Source of the DNA: CALFXN01 sp964451935
Lineage (GTDB): Bacteria; Synergistota; Synergistia; Synergistales; Aminobacteriaceae
DNA length: 12,120 bases
Assembly: GCA_964451935.1 (NCBI GenBank)
Contig: CAYVKE010000101.1
Location: 1 to 12,120, forward strand
Reading direction: 5' to 3'
The notes beneath the pieces were generated by a model, which was given only the letters and a program-made list of their open reading frames with translations, did no database searches and was not told where the DNA came from. Position numbers and translations under genes: made by a program. Shown piece after piece: positions 5,740 through 12,120 of the stretch; the stretch's first letter is position 1, and each line of letters starts with the position of its first letter.

Positions 5740-7428
5740 TTACGCGACCGTCGCGCGATTCCGCCCGGCGCGCTTGCTCTCGTACAGCGCCCGGTCCGCG
5801 CGGCGCAGGAGGTCGTTCAGGGAATCCCCGGGGCCGCTCATTGACGCGACGCCGATGCTGACGGTGATGGAGAAATTCCCTTCCTCCGACGGAAAAACCG
5901 TCCCTTCGACGTCGGCGCGCACGCGTTCGGCCAGGATTGCGGCGTCTTCCGACGTCGTATCGGGGAGCAGGATCGCGAACTCCTCGCCGCCGAGGCGTCC
6001 GAAGAGGTCCGAACGGCGGAGCGCCCTCGCGCATGTGTCGGCGAAGAGGCGGAGCGCAGCGTCTCCGGTCGGGTGTCCATACCGGTCGTTCACGTCCTTG
6101 AAGCCGTCAAGGTCCAGCATCAGCAGGCTGACGGGAGATCCGTCCCGTCGGCTTCGTTCCGTCTCGTTTCCGCCGGCTTCCAGAAACCGGCGCCTGTTGG
6201 CCAGAGCCGTCAGTTCATCGGTCGTCGCGAGACGCAGAAGCTTTTGCTCCATACGCGCCCGTTCCTGAAGGGTCTGCCGGAAACGCTCCAGGGTTTCGGC
6301 CAGTGTTCCGATTTCGTCGTCGTGCCGCGTTTTCGGGAACGGGGCGTCCAGCTTCCCGGCCTGGAGGTCCGTGACGATGCCGCGGATCAGATCGAGAGGA
6401 CGCGCCACGCGATAGATGAAAAGGAGACTCAGGGAGAGCGCGAACAGGAACATTCCTGCGAAAAGGCCCTTCTCGCGGGCTATTCCGGCCCGGATCGAGG
6501 CGCGCAGGGCTTCGAGGCTCCGGCGCATCGCGTCGTCGAGTTCGAGAAGGCACGTCTCCGTCAGCCGGAGAAGGGGAGCGATCGTCTCGCGGTATGTTTC
6601 CGGCGGGACGCCGTGGTCGGGGGAGCGGAGGATTGCGTCGAGCGCCGGCGACACCATTTCGGCGTAGTATCTGTCGGCCGAGGAGACGTGCCGGTCCAGC
6701 GAAACGGAACCGGCGAAGGGGGCGAGGGTTCTCGCGTTCTCCCACACGGAGGACTCGCCGCCCCGGAGCCGGTGCACGGCGTGGATTTCCTCGGCTCTGT
6801 CCGCGGCGGAACGGAGCAGGAGACGCAGCACCCGGGCGGACGTATTCTCGATGGCGATTCGGAACTGCAGGATTCGAAGGCGGAGCAGCGCGAACGAGGC
6901 GAATTTTCCCGTTTCGTCCCCGGGGATGAAGGCGATGCGCTTCATGATCCGCTCGGCTTCGCGGAGCAACGCGTCCGTCGAATGGGTCCACTCGTCCCTC
7001 GTCATGAAGGCGCTTCTCTGCGGAAGGGGGGCTTCCAGAGCCGCGTCGGCGGATGCTCTGGCTTCCTTCAGGGCGGCGTATCGCCCGGCGAGGGCGTCCA
7101 TTTCCGGATCGTCGCGGGAAAGGAGAACCGCCATGAGCGCGTCCGTGCGTTTCCGCGCCTCCGGAAGCCGCGCGCCGGCGGGGGATTTACGAACGTCCGC
7201 GGCGCCCAGGAGGGCGACCGTCTCCCCGCGTTCCGAAACGACGGCGATCGCGGCGTCCGTCAGGCGGCGGGATGTTTCGTAGCCGGTTTCGAGCGTCCCG
7301 ATCGCGGCGAACCGAACGCCGGCGGACGAGAGTCCGCGATGGAAAATCACTCCCACCGCGAGCAGGAGCAGCGCGACGGGGCAGATCAGGAGAACCGTGA
7401 TTCTGGAAGGGGGGCGCAGGAACGGCAT
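5740..7428 (-). CDS. Membrane diguanylate cyclase: sensor-HAMP-GGDEF
   Basis: A 562-residue inner-membrane protein. TM1 is about 11-30; a helical periplasmic sensor spans about 31-318; TM2 is about 321-340; HAMP about 341-395; GGDEF domain about 402-560. The active site is GGEEF (480-484), and the product-inhibition I-site R471-x-x-D474 lies five residues before it, so it should make c-di-GMP from two GTP and be feedback-inhibited. LDLDGFKDVND (438-448) carries the metal-binding aspartate, and SIGVA, RADRALYESKRAGRN follow. The sensor has SERGETVALL (65-74) and FIPGDETGKF (167-176), and recalls the helical NIT-type nitrate/nitrite sensor, but that is a weak inference. No EAL domain is present. 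Start ATG 7426-7428 has AGGAGGAGG 13 nt upstream, a long spacing. It is a paralogue of the next gene upstream and lacks that protein's PAS pair. Confidence 0.95.
   Translation of the reverse strand: MPFLRPPSRITVLLICPVALLLLAVGVIFHRGLSSAGVRFAAIGTLETGYETSRRLTDAAIAVVSERGETVALLGAADVRKSPAGARLPEARKRTDALMAVLLSRDDPEMDALAGRYAALKEARASADAALEAPLPQRSAFMTRDEWTHSTDALLREAERIMKRIAFIPGDETGKFASFALLRLRILQFRIAIENTSARVLRLLLRSAADRAEEIHAVHRLRGGESSVWENARTLAPFAGSVSLDRHVSSADRYYAEMVSPALDAILRSPDHGVPPETYRETIAPLLRLTETCLLELDDAMRRSLEALRASIRAGIAREKGLFAGMFLFALSLSLLFIYRVARPLDLIRGIVTDLQAGKLDAPFPKTRHDDEIGTLAETLERFRQTLQERARMEQKLLRLATTDELTALANRRRFLEAGGNETERSRRDGSPVSLLMLDLDGFKDVNDRYGHPTGDAALRLFADTCARALRRSDLFGRLGGEEFAILLPDTTSEDAAILAERVRADVEGTVFPSEEGNFSITVSIGVASMSGPGDSLNDLLRRADRALYESKRAGRNRATVA
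5759..6230. repeat. Copy 1 of diverged direct repeat (cyclase domain)
   Basis: This GGDEF-coding stretch aligns without obvious gaps to 7526-7997, an offset of 1767 bp, with by-eye identity near 80% in the first 130 bp. It marks the two cyclase genes as a tandem duplication. Confidence 0.7.
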
Positions 7429-7471
7429 GGCAGGGAATGAACCTCCTCCTGTTGGGCGAAACGATGGGAGT

Positions 7472-7480
7472 ATTCTAGCA
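7472..7480 (-). promoter_or_regulatory. Extended -10 promoter of the shorter cyclase
   Basis: The minus strand reads TGCTAGAAT in the 78-bp gap between the cyclases, about 45 bp before the ATG and just upstream of AGGAGGAGG. No -35 hexamer is visible. It suggests the shorter cyclase can be expressed separately from its neighbour. Confidence 0.6.
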
Positions 7481-7506
7481 CGCCCCGGGGAGAATCCCGC
7501 CGCCGT

Positions 7507-9960
7507 CTACCCTGCCGAAATCCGGTTCCGTCCCGCACGCTTGCTTTCATACAGGGCCCGGTCCGCCCGGTGCATGAGGTCGTTCAGGGAATCCTCGGGG
7601 TCGGTCATTGATGAGATTCCGATGCTGACGGTTACGGAAAACGTCCCCGCCTCCGACGGGAACGCCGTCATTTCGACGTTGCGGCGCAACCGTTCCGCCA
7701 ATGTCAGCGCGCCCTCCTCCGTCGTGTCCGGAAGCAGGACCGCGAATTCCTCGCCGCCAAGACGTCCGAAGATGTCCGCGGCGCGGAGCGTTTTCGCGCA
7801 GGCGCCGGCGAAGAGACGGAGCGTCGCGTCGCCGGTCGGATGTCCGTATCGGTCGTTGACGTCCTTGAAGTTGTCGAGGTCGAGCATGAGGAAGCTCAGC
7901 GGAGCGCCGTTTCTCCGGCTTCGCTCCGTTTCGCGCGCGCCCGCTTCGAGGAAGTGGCGGCGATTGCTCAGACCGGTCAGTTCGTCGCTCGTCGCAAGCT
8001 CCGAAAGGCGTCGCTCGAGGTTTTTGCGCTCGGTGATGTCGACGTGCGTTCCGACGACTCTGGTCGCTTTCCCGTTCTCGTCCCGCGCGACGATGCGCGC
8101 GCGGGAAAGGATCCACTTCCATTCCCCGTCGAACGTTCGCATTCGGAACTCGGCGACGTACGGTTCGATCCCCGCGACGCTTCGCCGCTGCTTTTCCAAG
8201 GCTGCGGGAAGGTCGTCCGGATGGACGAGCGATTCCCACGTGGAGAGGGTGTACGGCATCGCGCCGGGAATGTAGCCGAGCATCGAAAACCATCTCGGGC
8301 TGTAGAAGATGGTGTCGTCGCGAAGGTCCCAATCGAAAAGGCCGTCGCTCGTCGCCTCGATGGCCAGCGAAAGGCGTTCCTCGCTCGCCTTGAGGGCCGC
8401 GATCGCGCGTTCGCGATCCGTCACGTCGATGGTGAGCGTGAAAAAGCCGATGACCCGCCCGGATTCGTCCCTTCGGGGGACATACGCCACTTCCGAAGAA
8501 CTGGGCTCGGGCTTTGTTGGAAAGACATCGATGAACCGGACGACCTCTCCCGCAAGCGCGCGTTTGATGTAGCGGTCGATTTTGGCCATCACGTCGTCCT
8601 CGACGAAGTCGCGGAGGGGAACCCCGACGAGCGAGTCCTGCGCTATGCCGTATGCGTCCGCGTAGGTCTTGTTGATGTACTGATACCGGACATCCGAGTC
8701 GATGTAGGCGATTCTGGCGGGGATCGAATCGGTGATCAGGCGGATCCACTGTTCCCGTTCCCGGAGCGTTTCGTTCAGGGCGTCCCGGTCCCGGAGCGTT
8801 TGGCGGAAGCGCTCCAGCGTCTCGGACAACGCGCCGAACTCGTCGCCGTATTTCAGCGTGGGGAAGGGGACGTCCGTGTTCCCCGCCTCCAGGTCGCGGA
8901 CGATCCCGTGAATCCGGGCGAGCGGGCGCGAGACCCGGAAGACGAGCATGAAGCACAGCAGAAAGGCGAGCAGGACCACCGTGCAGAAATACAGTATTTC
9001 ACGGTTCGTCCGCTTCGCGAGCAGCGTCCGCAGCTCTTTCAGGTGCGCCCCGGCGGCGATGTCGGCATGCAGAAACAGCGTTCCGGTCGAGCGAAGCATC
9101 GGAGAGAGCGCCCGGAGGTACTCTTCCGTCGAAACGCCGTGTGCGGATGTCCGCAGGATATGCTCCATGAGGGGCGTCAGTCTGGCGCGATAATACGCGT
9201 CGACGGATTCCGTGTTGTTGCGCAACGTGACGGGCCCCGTCAGCTCGACGAGTCCCCGGACGTCCGAAAACAGCGACGCCTCGCGTTCCTTGAGGCGTCG
9301 CGCCTCCAGGACATCGCCCGGGTCGTGCGGACCGTTCCGGTGCAGGAGGCGGACGAAGGACTCCGCGGTGTTTTCGAGGGCGATCCGGAAACGGAGGATC
9401 CGAAGACACAGGATCGTGGACGACACGAACCGTCCGGTTTCGTCTCCCGGGAAAAATGAGATTCGCTCCAGAACCCTTTCGGCTTCCGCCAAAAACGCGT
9501 CCGTCGCCGCGGTCCACTGTTCTTGCGCGCTCGCCCCCCGAATGTCGCGCGCTTTGTCGAGGGCTTCGTCGGTCCGGTCGCGCGCGTTCCGAAGGATGCG
9601 ATAGAGGTTGGCGAGGTCGTCCGTTTCCGGGCGGTCGTGCGAGAAGATACCGGCCATCGAAACGGCGGACCGGGTCCGCTCCAGGCTGAGTTCGTCCCGG
9701 TCGTCCGGGGATGCTGCGTCCTTGTCCAGAAGGGTCAGAACGATCCGTCGCTCCGACGAGACGGACATCGCCGTCCGCGTGATTGATGCGGACAGGTCGC
9801 GTCCCGTTTCGAGGTCGTGAAGACGGCGCATCTTTTCCTCCACGGCGGAGAGAACGCCCAGGAAAAACAATCCGACGATGAGGCACTGGATCGAGACGAG
9901 CACGAGCAGAAGCGATGTGATCCGTGAAGAGAGCCGTCTGGATGACATCGGAGAACGCAT
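7507..9960 (-). CDS. Membrane diguanylate cyclase: sensor-HAMP-PAS-PAS-GGDEF
   Basis: An 817-residue inner-membrane protein. TM1 is about 14-37; the periplasmic helical sensor about 38-320; TM2 about 322-341; HAMP 342-395; PAS1 about 403-516 (with its PAC end GFFTLTIDVTDRE); PAS2 about 525-648 (GLFDWDLRDDTIFYSPRW, VHPDDLP, VVGTHVDITERK); GGDEF about 655-815. GGEEF at 735-739 and R726-x-x-D729 show an active, feedback-inhibitable cyclase. PAS2 is of the PAS_3 type; neither PAS shows heme or flavin residues I can name, so ligands are unknown. The sensor repeats features of the downstream paralogue, including SSERRIVLTLL (68-78) and FFPGDETGRF (169-178). First ATG 9958-9960 lies directly against GGGAG. 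A second in-frame ATG at 9946-9948 is 12 nt from that site and may be the true start. Confidence 0.95.
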   Translation of the reverse strand: MRSPMSSRRLSSRITSLLLVLVSIQCLIVGLFFLGVLSAVEEKMRRLHDLETGRDLSASITRTAMSVSSERRIVLTLLDKDAASPDDRDELSLERTRSAVSMAGIFSHDRPETDDLANLYRILRNARDRTDEALDKARDIRGASAQEQWTAATDAFLAEAERVLERISFFPGDETGRFVSSTILCLRILRFRIALENTAESFVRLLHRNGPHDPGDVLEARRLKEREASLFSDVRGLVELTGPVTLRNNTESVDAYYRARLTPLMEHILRTSAHGVSTEEYLRALSPMLRSTGTLFLHADIAAGAHLKELRTLLAKRTNREILYFCTVVLLAFLLCFMLVFRVSRPLARIHGIVRDLEAGNTDVPFPTLKYGDEFGALSETLERFRQTLRDRDALNETLREREQWIRLITDSIPARIAYIDSDVRYQYINKTYADAYGIAQDSLVGVPLRDFVEDDVMAKIDRYIKRALAGEVVRFIDVFPTKPEPSSSEVAYVPRRDESGRVIGFFTLTIDVTDRERAIAALKASEERLSLAIEATSDGLFDWDLRDDTIFYSPRWFSMLGYIPGAMPYTLSTWESLVHPDDLPAALEKQRRSVAGIEPYVAEFRMRTFDGEWKWILSRARIVARDENGKATRVVGTHVDITERKNLERRLSELATSDELTGLSNRRHFLEAGARETERSRRNGAPLSFLMLDLDNFKDVNDRYGHPTGDATLRLFAGACAKTLRAADIFGRLGGEEFAVLLPDTTEEGALTLAERLRRNVEMTAFPSEAGTFSVTVSIGISSMTDPEDSLNDLMHRADRALYESKRAGRNRISAG
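7526..7997. repeat. Copy 2 of diverged direct repeat (cyclase domain)
   Basis: Partner of 5759-6230. Similarity stops at the GGDEF/linker border, where this gene has the two PAS domains. It resumes at the HAMP-coding stretch (about 8780-8960 here against 6260-6440 in the other gene). Confidence 0.7.
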
Positions 9961-9993
9961 CTCCCAGGAAGAGAAGGATGAAGTGTCGAATTA

Positions 9994-10002
9994 ATTTTAT
10001 CA
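9994..10002 (-). promoter_or_regulatory. Extended -10 promoter of the longer cyclase
   Basis: The minus strand reads TGATAAAAT in an A/T-rich patch 34-42 bp before the cyclase ATG. It fits the TGN-TANANT pattern of the other three promoters in this window and again lacks a clear -35 hexamer. Confidence 0.6.
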
Positions 10003-10048
10003 TATCCCGGATGAAGACGGCCCGGGGCGAAACGGGATGCTCCGTTCG

Positions 10049-10597
10049 TCACTCGCTCTTTTTTTCGGGAATCTCCGCGAGGGTCCGCGATATCGTCGCG
10101 AGAACGCTTTCAGCCTCGTCCGCGGGGACCGATGCGTCCCGGACGAGCGCCAGCGCGAGGGTGTCCGCGCCGGACAGCGGGATCAGGAACAGCGTCAGTT
10201 CCGCCTTCCGGGGAATCTTGACGTTCTGGACGCCCCCGGCGACCTTCTTTCCCAGGAAGGTCCGCTCCACGGTCCTTTCGGCCGGTTTCGTCGTTCCGAG
10301 AAACGCGCTCTTCACGTATCCCGCGAGTTCGTCGTCGCTTTTCATTCCCATTCCCTCGCGCATGTCCTTCGGGATCGCAACGAGCGTGATCTCAAGACGT
10401 CCGCTTCCCGGAGCGGCCGTCTCCGGCTGGATGAGCGTCACGGCGTCCATCCCGGCCTTCTGCGGCTCGGAAAAGGCCGCCGGGACGCTGAACGCCGCCT
10501 TCCACCACTCGTGTTTCCGTTCTCCGGCAGCCTGAGCCTCCGGAGAATGCGACACGCAGAGGATCGCGCAGAGCAGCGCGATCGACGAAAATTTCAT
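10049..10597 (-). CDS. Secreted protein of unknown function, 182 aa
   Basis: I do not recognise a family. The N-terminus MKFSSIALLCAILCVSHSPEAQA is a classic Sec signal peptide with probable cleavage after AQA (residue 23). There is no lipobox cysteine at the cleavage site and no other membrane segment, leaving a mature protein of about 159 residues, periplasmic or released. It has alternating strand-like stretches (DAVTLIQPE, GRLEITLVAIP, AELTLFLIPLSG, TLALALVRDA) separated by a helical part (SDDELAGYVKSAFL), suggesting a small alpha/beta fold. AGMDAVTLIQPE and a GKKVAGGVQNV segment recall bacterial proteins annotated only as hypothetical. Start ATG 10595-10597 has AGAGGGGGG 7 nt upstream. 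It follows the CPEC protein by 23 bp with no promoter or terminator between, so they are probably one operon. Confidence 0.85.
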   Translation of the reverse strand: MKFSSIALLCAILCVSHSPEAQAAGERKHEWWKAAFSVPAAFSEPQKAGMDAVTLIQPETAAPGSGRLEITLVAIPKDMREGMGMKSDDELAGYVKSAFLGTTKPAERTVERTFLGKKVAGGVQNVKIPRKAELTLFLIPLSGADTLALALVRDASVPADEAESVLATISRTLAEIPEKKSE

Positions 10598-10620
10598 GAT
10601 ATCGCCCCCCTCTTATGTCG

Positions 10621-10923
10621 TCACGGTCCCTCTTCGATGTCGAGCGCCCCGTTCCGGATGACGACGACGTCCGATCCCGAGGCCCGCACCGTTCCGAGGC
10701 CGACGATCTCGATGCGGCACTCCGGGCAGATTCCGTGAATCGTCGTCCCTCCCGAAACGCTCGTCCACGTCGTGAACGAACGCTCGTGGACGCCCACTTT
10801 ATACGTTTTCGAATCCTCGTTTTTCAGGTCCACGGCCTCCGATATGCGCGGGAACGGGAGAAGCAGGCCGCATATCGCAAGCGACCATGCGGCCGTCGAC
10901 GCGGGCGAACCGGATCGTTGCAT
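10621..10923 (-). CDS. Small secreted protein with CPEC motif, unknown function
   Basis: A 100-residue protein starting at ATG 10921-10923, with GGGAGG 6 nt upstream. Residues 1-30 form a signal peptide with a hydrophobic core (AAWSLAICGLLLPF) and probable cleavage after ISEA. The mature part, about 70 residues, is mainly strand-like: KTYKVGVHERSF, SGGTTIHGICPEC, RIEIVGLGTVRA, DVVVIRNGALDIEEG. The two cysteines of CPEC could bind metal or form a disulfide; no partner pair is present, so a zinc ribbon would need two chains. I recognise no family. It shares an apparent operon with the 182-residue secreted protein. It lies 35 bp beyond the intrinsic terminator of the leucine-rich-repeat gene, with no promoter seen in that gap. 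A longer open frame continues upstream but overlaps the repeat gene in another frame and has no support. Confidence 0.72.
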   Translation of the reverse strand: MQRSGSPASTAAWSLAICGLLLPFPRISEAVDLKNEDSKTYKVGVHERSFTTWTSVSGGTTIHGICPECRIEIVGLGTVRASGSDVVVIRNGALDIEEGP

Positions 10924-10934
10924 GTTCCGCCTCC

Positions 10935-10951
10935 CTTCGCGACGGGCGAAG
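10935..10951 (-). other. Hairpin abutting the Shine-Dalgarno of the CPEC gene
   Basis: On the minus strand CTTCGC-CCGTC-GCGAAG forms a perfect 6-bp stem with a 5-base loop. Its 3' arm ends on the first G of the GGGAGG ribosome-binding site (10930-10935). It could tune initiation or protect a processed 5' end; this is an inference from position only. Confidence 0.4.
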
Positions 10952-10957
10952 CGATGC

Positions 10958-10990
10958 AAAAAATGGCGGGGAGGATCGCTCCGCCCCGCC
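10958..10990 (-). terminator. Intrinsic terminator of the leucine-rich-repeat gene
   Basis: The minus strand reads GGCGGGG-C-GGA-GCGA-TCC-T-CCCCGCC and then ATTTTTT. This is a 7-bp GC stem extended across one mismatch by three more pairs, capped by a GNRA-type GCGA tetraloop and followed by a T-tract. It begins 8 bases after the stop codon of the repeat protein. It is the only convincing Rho-independent terminator in the window. Confidence 0.88.
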
Positions 10991-10997
10991 TCACGCC

Positions 10998-12120
10998 TCA
11001 CTTCTGGATAATGGCTTTCTTTCCGTAGGGCGCGATCTGCTCGGGCGGGAACTGCCCGACCTTCGCGTAGATGTACTGGAGCTTCGGAAGATCCTTGAAG
11101 ATCGAGAAGTCGGCGATCCCCTGCGTCTTCTGGACATCGAGGGCGGTGAGCGCCGGCAGCTTCGCGATGGCCTCCGGGTTCGTCACGGTCGATCCTTCGA
11201 CGTCGAGCCTCGTGAGCTTCGTCATGTTCGCGAAGATCGACAGGTCGATCGTCCCCGTGACGCTTTCGAGAACGACCTCCGACAGCTTCGGGCACTTCGC
11301 GAGCGACGCGACGTTCGTCAGCTCCTCGCGGAGCATCTGCACGGTCGTGAGGTTCGGCATCGTCTCGACGACCTTCATGTCGCTGAACTTCGAGATGCCG
11401 CCGTGGAATTCCTCGAGTTTCACGAGCTTCGTGAGCGGCGAGTAGTCGTCGCACTTCGTCGCGTAGATCCAGATGGAGCGGAGTTCCGTCAGGTTCCCCA
11501 CGGGCGACAGGTCCGTCGCGGGGACGCTGTAGAGCCCGAGCTTCCTGAGCTTCGCGAGCCCCGCGATCGGGGAGAGATCCTTGACCTCGGTCATGTACAG
11601 GTCGAGTTCCTCGAGGTTCGTGAATTCCGAGAGGACGGAGATGTCCTCGATCGGGGCCGCGTAGAACGAGAGCTTCTTCAGCTTCGTCTTGCCCTTGAGC
11701 GGGGAGATGTCCGCGATGCCCTTGGGCTGCATGAAGAACACGAGTTCCGTGAGGTCGTTCATGGGTGCGAGGAAGGCGAGGTCCGGATATTCGATCTGGC
11801 GGATGTGGAGCTTCGTCAGCTTCGTGAGCGCGGCGAGCGGCGCGAGCGTCTTCACCGACTTGAGCGAATCGAGCTTCAGGTAGGTGAGGTTCGTGAATTT
11901 CGCGACGGGCGACAGGTCGGTGATCCCCTTGCCGGACTCGATCTCGAGCCCCGTCACGATGTCCGCGAGCGAGGCGGCCTTCGCGAGATCGGCGTCCGTG
12001 ATGTCGTAGAGGCGCAGCGGCTTCGTCTTGAGAGATTCGTCGGCCCGCGCCAGCGCCAGGAATTCTTCCGTCACGCCGTAATTCATTTTCGGACCGAAAT
12101 AGCTGCTCTTGTCGTACTTC
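10998..12120 (-). CDS. Internalin-type leucine-rich-repeat protein (N-terminus beyond window)
   Basis: The frame is open to the right edge (KYDKSSYFGPK precedes the first internal Met at 12086), so this is the C-terminal 373 or so residues of a longer protein. About 13 consecutive repeats of 21-24 residues follow the LRR_4/internalin pattern, such as ITDLSPVAKFTNLTYLKL, IADISPLKGKTKLKKLSF, VKDLSPIAGLAKLRKLGL and IDLSIFANMTKLTRLDV. They run almost to the C-terminus, which ends FPPEQIAPYGKKAIIQK. There is no visible C-terminal anchor (no LPXTG, no hydrophobic tail), so any signal peptide or other domain would be upstream. Internalin-like repeats form a curved protein-binding surface; the partner is unknown. 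It is followed by a strong terminator, so it ends its own transcription unit. Lysine- and threonine-rich composition differs somewhat from its arginine-rich neighbours. Confidence 0.88.
   Translation of the reverse strand, partial: KYDKSSYFGPKMNYGVTEEFLALARADESLKTKPLRLYDITDADLAKAASLADIVTGLEIESGKGITDLSPVAKFTNLTYLKLDSLKSVKTLAPLAALTKLTKLHIRQIEYPDLAFLAPMNDLTELVFFMQPKGIADISPLKGKTKLKKLSFYAAPIEDISVLSEFTNLEELDLYMTEVKDLSPIAGLAKLRKLGLYSVPATDLSPVGNLTELRSIWIYATKCDDYSPLTKLVKLEEFHGGISKFSDMKVVETMPNLTTVQMLREELTNVASLAKCPKLSEVVLESVTGTIDLSIFANMTKLTRLDVEGSTVTNPEAIAKLPALTALDVQKTQGIADFSIFKDLPKLQYIYAKVGQFPPEQIAPYGKKAIIQK

Noticed and set aside
7840..9459. Long plus-strand open frame opposite the longer cyclase
   Set aside because: Same reason: complete overlap with a well-supported gene, no recognisable motif and no ribosome-binding site in a gene-like setting.
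10028..10048. Inverted repeat CGAACGG-AGCATC-CCGTTTCG just after the 182-aa protein stop
   Set aside because: The stem is short and bulged, and no T-tract follows on the minus strand. On the plus strand a T-run lies 10 bases away but there is no plus-strand gene to end.
10924..11454. Upstream extension of the CPEC open frame into the repeat gene
   Set aside because: It overlaps the leucine-rich-repeat gene and its terminator, is low-complexity (Arg, Glu, Ala), and the signal peptide plus Shine-Dalgarno place the start at 10923.
1..12120. CRISPR array, tRNA/rRNA, insertion sequence, phage or defence island
   Set aside because: No regularly spaced short repeats, no tRNA-like cloverleaf, and no transposase, integrase, restriction or toxin-like proteins were seen. 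The only repeat pair is the diverged cyclase duplication.

Overview
This is a G+C-rich bacterial chromosomal window (by eye above 60% G+C). Every convincing gene lies on the minus strand, so transcription runs from position 12120 towards 1. Nothing here looks like phage, plasmid, transposon, CRISPR or stable RNA. Secreted and membrane proteins, extended -10 promoters, clear Shine-Dalgarno sites and cyclic-di-GMP enzymes point to a free-living or host-associated bacterium with a complex envelope. The phylum cannot be fixed from the sequence. A Synergistota-like or other high-GC diderm lineage is only a guess.

Layout in transcription order: (1) 12120-10998, the C-terminal part of an internalin-type leucine-rich-repeat protein, closed by a strong intrinsic terminator (10958-10990). 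(2) Two small exported proteins of unknown function, 10923-10621 (100 aa with a CPEC motif) and 10597-10049 (182 aa), 23 bp apart and probably co-transcribed. (3) Two tandem paralogous membrane diguanylate cyclases, 9960-7507 (sensor-HAMP-PAS-PAS-GGDEF) and 7428-5740 (sensor-HAMP-GGDEF), each behind its own extended -10 promoter. (4) A Nudix hydrolase, 5632-5216, with an extended -10 promoter and an ambiguous start codon. (5) A two-gene glycosylation module: a polytopic GT-C-like membrane protein (5127-3283) overlapping by 4 bp a GT2-GtrA fusion (3286-2240). (6) A MocR-type PLP-binding regulator (2124-613) behind a candidate inverted-repeat operator, followed after 53 bp by a PhzF-family isomerase-like enzyme (559 to beyond the left edge).

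Functional reading: the GT2-GtrA and GT-C pair most likely makes, moves and uses a lipid-linked sugar for the cell envelope. The two cyclases both make c-di-GMP, carry intact GGEEF active sites and RxxD inhibitory sites, and share a helical periplasmic sensor. They differ by a two-PAS cassette, so they probably answer related external cues with or without an added cytoplasmic input. The MocR-PhzF pair suggests PLP-dependent control of a small metabolic gene.

There is no gene-free stretch longer than about 120 bp. I did not find a clearly new multi-gene defence or mobile system. The most unusual items are the paired cyclases with an unnamed sensor, the MocR operator, the GT-C/GT2-GtrA module and the two uncharacterised small secreted proteins.
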